64,000 nt of DNA, taken from positions 117,475-181,474 of the forward strand of contig BFEA01000918.1 of NCBI GenBank assembly GCA_003427395.1, in the 5' to 3' direction. This DNA is from Chara braunii. Lineage: Eukaryota; Streptophyta; Charophyceae; Charales; Characeae. How positions within the stretch are numbered: the stretch's first letter is position 1; each line of letters begins with the position of its first letter. The notes under the pieces are model-generated. The model saw nothing but the letters and a program-made list of their open reading frames with translations, did no database searches and had not been told where the DNA came from. Positions 57,618 to 64,000 of the stretch are shown here, one piece after another. A program made the translations under genes and the position numbers.

Positions 57618-57803
57618 GGATCAAACGATGGAACAACTAATCTTCGATGCTCTCATTGCTCACGGACCAAAGACCATTATCGGTTGGTGTGTCTTCAGGC
57701 CATTCATGAACCCTTCACCAGAGATAGTTAAGGGGAGAGTCACGGAATGTCTCAATCCTCAAAAAAAGGAACCCGCAGAGATCATGTTATCTAGTCAACT
57801 GTA
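57618..57803 (+). CDS. Possible exon with GWCVFRP motif
   Basis: After an ATTATTACAG acceptor-like border the frame reads LIFDALIAHGPKTIIGWCVF and then RPFMNPSPEIVKGRVTECLN, ending in TAA at 57801-57803. The G-W, R, P-S, E and L spacing recalls the core of MPN-minus proteins of the Abraxas/FAM175 type. With only about 60 residues the match is weak. Confidence 0.25.
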
Positions 57804-58200
57804 ATCGCAAACTCTTTCCGGTTCACTCGCATATTTTAAGGACTTTGGACCCACTCATTGTCTTAAACTCAGCCTCACTTGCTCTACCATCAAACCCCAC
57901 GCATGCTTCTAGCGCGAGGACGTCGGTGCGAAGCTTTCCGGGCTCGGCGGTCTCGAACCCAGTAACAAACTTAATATCTAGGGAAGAAGCAGACAAAATA
58001 TAGTTCCGTTTCCTGGTTAACCAGGCCGAGCTTTCTCGTGTAAGAGATATTTTTTTTTCAGCCATCAGAGAGGTTGGAAAGTGCAAGGCTGCAGAAGACG
58101 AGATCAATGTGTTTCAGTTCATCTTTGCGACTTTGACCAACCTCCTTGGTCAAGACACCTGGATATTCTAATAAGGGTTAAACAGATAGAACTCAACTTC
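57804..58200. other. Non-coding spacer
   Basis: No gene is recognised between the exon candidate and the intron-containing segment that precedes the reverse transcriptase. Confidence 0.4.
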
Positions 58201-58204
58201 AAGC

Positions 58205-58788
58205 ACGGGAACGCACGCAGCAGCATTTAAGAATGCTCTATTCAACCTACTTAAGAAGCTATGTGACAAGAAACTCACGCTAGAAGTTAAGCAGTTCCTT
58301 CAGTTGCAGGAGACAGAGACCGCCAGACAGGGTCTGAAAGAGATAAACCAGGAATGGGATGAGCAAGAGGTCAAGGCCGCCTCATCAAGGGGAGGGTAAG
58401 TATGCCCAGCGGTTAACGCTATCCTTGACTATTTCATTAATAGCAGTATCGTTGTTTAAAGAACTTCTGAATACATCACCAGGCCTTTGGGGTTAGACTG
58501 GTAGTTATCCACTCCCCACACCTTTTAGTGGTGACCTGTCATTATTACTTTGCTGACAAGACTGAAGACTCAGGTACGCTTAACTGTTGTTTCTACAGGT
58601 ACTCTCCGGGTCAGGATTTGGCCAAGTCAAGATTCAAGAGTCAGACCAGGAGAAACCACCAGAGGAGAAGTGACAGTGATTCCTCTGAAGAAAAGGAATG
58701 GAGCCGCAAGGGGAAATCGCACAAGCAGTCCAGACACTTAACTGCGCACCTTCGCCGCAATAGTTATCTTTGGCTTTTGCAGCACTAG
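58205..58788 (+). CDS. Two-exon segment before the reverse transcriptase
   Basis: An upstream exon (to 58397) encodes a helical stretch (AAAFKNALFNLLKKLCDKK and FLQLQETETARQGLKE). It ends at GGGGAGG, followed by GTAAGT. The next exon begins after TTGTTTCTACAG at 58599 and reads YSPGQDLAKSRFKSQTRR. Joining the two keeps the frame exactly (RGG-YSPG), while the about 200 bases between contain stops. The second exon is basic and Ser/Arg-rich and may be the C-terminal part of a Gag-like protein. A further acceptor-like TTGGCTTTTGCAG at about 58783 precedes the reverse transcriptase frame. The link to the retroelement is inferred from position and strand. Confidence 0.45.
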
Positions 58789-60560
58789 AGAATAGGGTAA
58801 ACAGGCTAACAAGCCCGAATTATTTTTCTGCTGTGTCTCTTGTAAATCACCTAGAATCATGGAAATCACTACTAGCCTGCTCCACCTCGAAGTCCTCTAG
58901 GGATGTATTAAACCGACTTGAGAATGGTGTAACTCTAAAATTTGTTGGCACAGGTCTAAACCATCCTTCAAAGATCCGAGAAGTTAGAAGAATGGTCAAG
59001 CCTGTTCTCAGAGCTTCTGAGTTTAAGAGGACAATCAAGTTATTAGAACCTACCCCAATCTCTTTGCCAAACTACGAACTTCCCTCCCACCATGTGGATT
59101 TTGTGAATAGCAGCGTAGCTTATTTGCTCAGTCAAGGTGTCATTTCTATTTTAGATTCTCCTGCAGTAACAAACCTCATTTTTGTTATTGAAAGATCAAG
59201 CAAGATCATACTAATTATTGACCTACGTTACGTCAATTTGTGTATCACTTTTCCTGAATTCCACTATGAATCCATCAACGATGTTGTATCAGTAATGGAC
59301 GGATCAATGGTTCAAGATTTTGCGGTTACCTTTGATGTAAAGAACGGATATTACCATGTACCAGTCCACCCAGACTCCCGTCCTTTCTTAGTTTTTTCTT
59401 GGAATGGAAAGACCTACCAATTCAATACTCTTTGTTTTGGAATCTCTTCGGCTTGTTGGATCTTCACGACTTTCATGCGGAAGGTAATGACAGTAATTAG
59501 AGTCAAAGAAGTCAACATCTTCTCATACATTAATGATAGCATTTCTACCCATAAGGACTATCCTTTATGTCCGTGGAACTCATTCCTGATCACTTTTCTC
59601 TTCCATAAGCTGGGTTTCTTCCTCAGCTCAAACAAATGCATGTTTTTTCCATCCCTGTCCAACCGCTTTCTAGGCTTTATCATCAACTCTCATCACAAGA
59701 GAGTTAGAGTACCACAAGATAAAAAAAAGAAAATCTTGAAACTTTTCGAAGAATCATCTTTCAAATCCCATTTAATAGCAAGAGGAGTTGCCTAATTGGC
59801 AGACAAACTAGTTTCGTTATTCAAGGTCTTTTTACCAGTCTCGCTCCACTATTCTCACTTGCACTCCGCCATCTCATATTGCGACTGAAACGCCACGGTA
59901 GAATTGTCAGAACAATGTAAGAGCGACATAAGATGGTGGTTGGAACCCCTCCCTAAGATCCCTGGAAGATTATAGACGGTTAAAGCAGCAACAATCACTT
60001 TGCAAACATATGCATCAGACTCAGCGGTAGGAGTCATCATCTTCTTCCAGTCCAGAGAACCATGGAAACTGAGTTTCCTTCTCCCATCAGACTTGCTACA
60101 AACGTCTAGTACCCACCGTGAGCTATACGCAGTAAAGACCACCTTGTCACTACTAGCAAACAGAGGTCCGAAGGAGTTTTTTTCCCAAGCCGTAAGAGTA
60201 GTTCTCGACTACCAAACAGTGTCCTTTCTCCTTAAGAAACTAAGTTCAATTGACGCACTCTTTAATTCCTTTCTCAGAGAGATCGCCTCCCTCCTTTTGA
60301 CTTTCGACTATCAGCTGTAGCCAACTTGGATTCCTAGGGAACTCAATACTGCTGCTGACTATCTCTCTAAAATTGTTGATCACTCGGATTGGGGCCTTAG
60401 CAAGAGCATTGTGCAGACTTTGACATCCAAATTTGGAGAGCCAACCATAGACCTCTTCGCTTCAGAAGAACACTTTATCTGCATTCCCTTCATCTCGGAA
60501 TTCTTGTCTCCAAATTACCTTGTCGTTGATGCTCTTTCCTAAGATTGGAATCTGCTACCT
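58770..60560 (+). pseudogene. DIRS-like reverse transcriptase and RNase H
   Basis: The frame 58770-59795 has the reverse transcriptase order ILIIDLRYVN, then FDVKNGYYHVPVHPDSRPFL (motif A), YQFNTLCFGISSACWIF (motif B), FSYINDSIS (motif C) and FFLSSNKCMFF with FLGFI. Motif C should read Y-x-DD; here it is YIND, so the first catalytic aspartate is lost. RNase H follows after a break: YASDSAVG, SSTHRELYAVK and VVLDYQT (60000-60230), then WIPRELNTAADYLSK and GEPTIDLFAS (60330-60460), a combination typical of DIRS/Ngaro tyrosine-recombinase retroelements. Stops at 59795, 60318 and 60541 show decay. The priming and copying role is from the family. Confidence 0.75.
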
Positions 60561-62110
60561 TCTTCCCCTTACAGATGAGTTTTTCCTCCCACTTGCCTGC
60601 TTCACCAGGTTTCGGCAACGATGAAATCCTTCGGCGAAGACTACCCTCTAATCACACCCAGCTCTTCTAGAGCCAGTTGGGTCCTTTTCCTAAAGATTTT
60701 TCCTACATCTTTTGTTCTTGATTTAGGGAAGGAGTTATCGACTTGCGTCCCTACCTCCAGAATTCCCAAGAACGTTTTCAACCCAGGTAAGACTGACCTT
60801 AAGGTTAGCAAAATTTCTATCTAAACCATATTTCCAACCGTAGCCGTAACGCATGGAGGAAGAAAAATATTTTTATTGGCAAGTACCCTGCCCCAACATT
60901 TTCTCCAGGCTCCAACCAGCTTGAATCCCGACTTGAACTCCTCATACTCGGAAACTATGACTACTTTCTCCAGCATAGATTCTCATAACTTTCCATCTCT
61001 CCTTGAGTCATTTGTTGAACCCGCTAAGGCTCGGAACACCTTTTGTTCGCGTACTGCGAAAGAGAGGTCCACCATCGCGCAGATTGATTGGAGGAACTAA
61101 ACGGCTATAGCACTCCCGCATTTCCTCAGCCACCTCCAAAAAGAATGTTCCGTAACCTCCTGGTACCTGAAGCCGGATCACTCCACCCCTACCTTTCCTC
61201 AGAGTCTTTGTATAACCGGGGTGCACGCGAGCAACCTCCTCGTCCAGTTCATTCCCATGCAGTCGCAAACCTTCTACGCCACGCTGTCATCTTTCCCATA
61301 GATAAGTCATTATGCACAGATCAAGCAAGAGTTCAGCATATCGATAACCACTTCTGCTCTTCAAACTCTCACGAATACTGTCGTGTAATCGCTGCATTTT
61401 CTCGGCAGTCATGGCGGGTACTTGGCTCTCCCTCACTCACATCTTCAGAGCATAATTCCGATATGCTCGTCGATAATATTTTACCTTGCTGCTATTGCAA
61501 GGATGTTGAAGCCCTTCTCGCCCCAGGATAAGGAAGCGTTTATTCAAGCAAATCATGCTAGACTCGACAATAGTACAAAAAAGGGAAAAGACACACATTC
61601 CGATCGAAGTTCCGGCTGCACAATTTTAACTCAAGGATCCACTGGCCTTGAAGAAAGGCAATTACATCGAAGTCCATGCAGTTAGAGATATCTCTCCCTA
61701 CTTTGTTTCAGAGCAACCACTCACTCAATGGTTGCATCATTCGACTTCGTTCTCGCTCTCCGTTTTTGGGTAAACCGTGCAGAGTAATTAACTCTATTGA
61801 ATCAATCAAACCCTCTGCATAGTCGCCTTCAATTACTTTAGACCTCCGAGCATCCTCAATCTCTTGATTCCCTTTGAGCAACCTACTCAGTCACCATTTC
61901 CTACACACAGATCAAATTTCATCAGATCCGGTGAATGTATGTGGGGAAATTGGCATGGCCGCATTGCATGGGGGTACCTTAGGACATTTCCAGTTTCCTT
62001 GAAGATATGTGAGTGTGTTTGTAAAATTCATTAGTCAATTGTTCTCTGAACTCAATCTACCTGATGTCAGTAAAGCTGTTTTGCAATGTCAAAATTTTAC
62101 CCTTGTCAGA
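60561..62110 (+). other. Region after RNase H where a tyrosine recombinase would lie
   Basis: Short frames here (60621-60824, 61088-61531) fit the start of the usual linker, for example PSSSRASWVLFLKIFP. A proper tyrosine recombinase (R, H-x-x-R, Y) was not found by eye, so it is either too decayed or absent. Confidence 0.35.
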
Positions 62111-63405
62111 CCTGTCTTTTCTCCTAGCAGTCAATGATGCTTTATGAGACCCCTTCCCTTACCCCTCAAGACCTCTGACGGAAAAACACGCCGCATGAAC
62201 ACACAACTCCTGAATGCCACTTTGACGAGGAACTATCTGACACATTTTGAAACTTTTTCGATGACACTTGTTTCGAAAGCCTGTGTGGCGAAGATGCTGT
62301 GTCTATTTTGCACGTTTTGAAAGGTTTTGTGACCAGCCTCTTTTTCTAATGAGTTGCGGTCGCAATTGCCGTCATAAACATCCAGGTTGGGTTATGGTTG
62401 CTGTCACATACAGTGTGCCCTGTATTTCTAATACACATTTCGTTAAAAGTGAACCTTTTGATTGTTCACTTTTTGTAACAAAGTCGGAATTCATGTTGGA
62501 GCGACATAAATAAGAATAAATCGAAACAATCATTNNNNNNNNNNNNNNNNNNNNNNNNNNNNNNNNNNNNNNNNNNNNNNNNNNNNNNNNNNNNNNNNNN
62601 NNNNNNNNNNNNNNNNNNNNNNNNNNNNNNNNNNNNNNNNNNNNNNNNNNNNNNNNNNNNNNNNNNNNNNNNNNNNNNNNNNNNNNNNNNNNNNNNNNNN
62701 NNNNNNNNNNNNNNNNNNNNNNNNNNNNNNNNNNNNNNNNNNNNNNNNNNNNNNNNNNNNNNNNNNNNNNNNNNNNNNNNNNNNNNNNNNNNNNNNNNNN
62801 NNNNNNNNNNNNNNNNNNNNNNNNNNNNNNNNNNNNNNNNNNNNNNNNNNNNNNNNNNNNNNNNNNNNNNNNNNNNNNNNNNNNNNNNNNNNNNNNNNNN
62901 NNNNNNNNNNNNNNNNNNNNNNNNNNNNNNNNNNNNNNNNNNNNNNNNNNNNNNNNNNNNNNNNNNNNNNNNNNNNNNNNNNNNNNNNNNNNNNNNNNNN
63001 NNNNNNNNNNNNNNNNNNNNNNNNNNNNNNNNNNNNNNNNNNNNNNNNNNNNNNNNNNNNNNNNNNNNNNNNNNNNNNNNNNNNNNNNNNNNNNNNNNNN
63101 NNNNNNNNNNNNNNNNNNNNNNNNNNNNNNNNNNNNNNNNNNNNNNNNNNNNNNNNNNNNNNNNNNNNNNNNNNNNNNNNNNNNNNNNNNNNNNNNNNNN
63201 NNNNNNNNNNNNNNNNNNNNNNNNNNNNNNNNNNNNNNNNNNNNNNNNNNNNNNNNNNNNNNNNNNNNNNNNNNNNNNNNNNNNNNNNNNNNNNNNNNNN
63301 NNNNNNNNNNNNNNNNNNNNNNNNNNNNNNNNNNNNNNNNNNNNNNNNNNNNNNNNNNNNNNNNNNNNNNNNNNNNNNNNNNNNNNNNNNNNNNNNNNNN
63401 NNNNN
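62111..63405. other. Unassigned sequence and assembly gap
   Basis: No gene is visible at 62111-62534. Bases 62535-63405 are N. Confidence 0.9.
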
Positions 63406-63410
63406 GGGGG

Positions 63411-63464
<54 letters not shown>

Positions 63465-63552
63465 AAGAGAGAGGAAAGAGAGAGAGGAAGAGAGAGAGAG
63501 AGAGAGAGAGGACAGAAAGAGAGAAAGAGAGAGAGAGGACAAAAAGAGAGAA

Positions 63553-63607
<55 letters not shown>
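63406..63607 (+). repeat. GA microsatellite
   Basis: An (AG)n tract with occasional AAAG and GGAC interruptions directly follows the gap, after a short run of G. Confidence 0.95.
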
Positions 63608-63609
<2 letters not shown>

Positions 63610-63677
63610 CTAGTTGAACTGCGAGTCAATTCGCAGCTATCGAGGTCGATGTCAGATCGTGATCTGTTTGGTGACTG

Positions 63678-63765
63678 ACCACCTTTAAGAAGTGGTAGAC
63701 CACCTTTAAGAAGTGGTAGACCACCTTCAAGAAGTGTCAACCTTCACGAAGTGTCAAACAGTCGA
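63678..63765 (+). repeat. 21-bp tandem repeat, each unit a small hairpin
   Basis: ACCACCTTTAAGAAGTGGT starts at 63678 and 63699, with diverged units from 63720 and about 63740. Each full unit has ACCAC and GTGGT as inverted ends. Beyond it, to 64000, nothing is recognised. Confidence 0.8.
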
Positions 63766-64000
63766 CGGTTAGAGGACTCAAGTGCCAAAAGCATTCTTAG
63801 GGGACCTTGTGGTCGTGTTCAGAACATATTGCCGTAGCACTAGATGCTCACCAAGTAGTTCTGGATGTCGGTTATATTGATACATCATAAGATGCCTTAC
63901 AAGCGAGCAGCGGCTGCTTGCAGGACCTTCTACCCGGTATGGATCTTTGAGAGGAGAGTTTCACACTCCACCGTGAGATCCACATCGGGTAGGCGGACCT

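Noticed and set aside
60876-61685. Tyrosine recombinase after the DIRS-like RNase H
   Set aside because: Expected by position, but no R/H-x-x-R/Y pattern could be supported by eye.

Overview
The window looks like repeat-dominated nuclear DNA of a streptophyte alga; I would guess a charophyte such as Chara, but this is inference. The evidence is one intact plant-type tetraspanin gene (11980-12879, minus) with the plant GCCKPP and SCKA signatures, surrounded by old mobile elements, spliceosomal-type intron borders, long microsatellites and assembly gaps. No bacterial operons, rRNA genes or CRISPR arrays are visible. Almost everything apart from the tetraspanin is broken by stops, frameshifts or deletions.

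Layout. 1-3443: right part of an element (A) with a DUF7869-type, DDE-transposase-like gene, then a duplicated companion domain. 4080-7680 (minus): Ty3/gypsy remnant with primer-binding site, gag, zinc knuckle and retropepsin but no reverse transcriptase. 7681-11900: little recognisable DNA, one tRNA-like head and a microsatellite. 11980-12879: tetraspanin. 13700-15050: a foldback element and a tRNA-derived SINE. 15711-21650: a Penelope-like retroelement with the GIY-YIG nuclease upstream of the reverse transcriptase, between long direct repeats. 22060-22935: cluster of degenerate short repeats. 24240-34253 (minus): fragment of a second Penelope-like copy, a truncated Ulp1-type protease, a ParB-like plus DNA-methyltransferase-like gene, and the best preserved companion protein. 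34390-44720: short palindromic repeats, tandem repeats of 407 and about 537 bp, hairpins, CA and CAT microsatellites. 45573-49325: element B, a second DUF7869-type gene followed by its companion. 49540-57600: AT-rich DNA with strand-biased poly(A)/purine tracts and a 390-bp tandem repeat. 55698-60820: a DIRS-like retroelement region with reverse transcriptase, RNase H and an intron. 62535-64000: gap, GA microsatellite and a 21-bp hairpin repeat.

How it fits together. The most interesting part is a putative two-gene mobile system. A DUF7869-type transposase-like protein is followed, on the same strand and after an intron-like T-rich acceptor, by a family of proteins I do not recognise. Four members of that family are present (two in A, one in B, one on the minus strand at 33090-34253). 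On the minus strand a member is followed by a ParB/methyltransferase-like gene and a Ulp1-like protease, so a larger element is possible. A 22-bp palindromic motif with a GGATCC core occurs about 25-30 times between 25.8 and 44.7 kb, in both orientations, around these genes and once per unit of the tandem arrays. Both DUF7869 genes carry a stop codon at the same aligned position.
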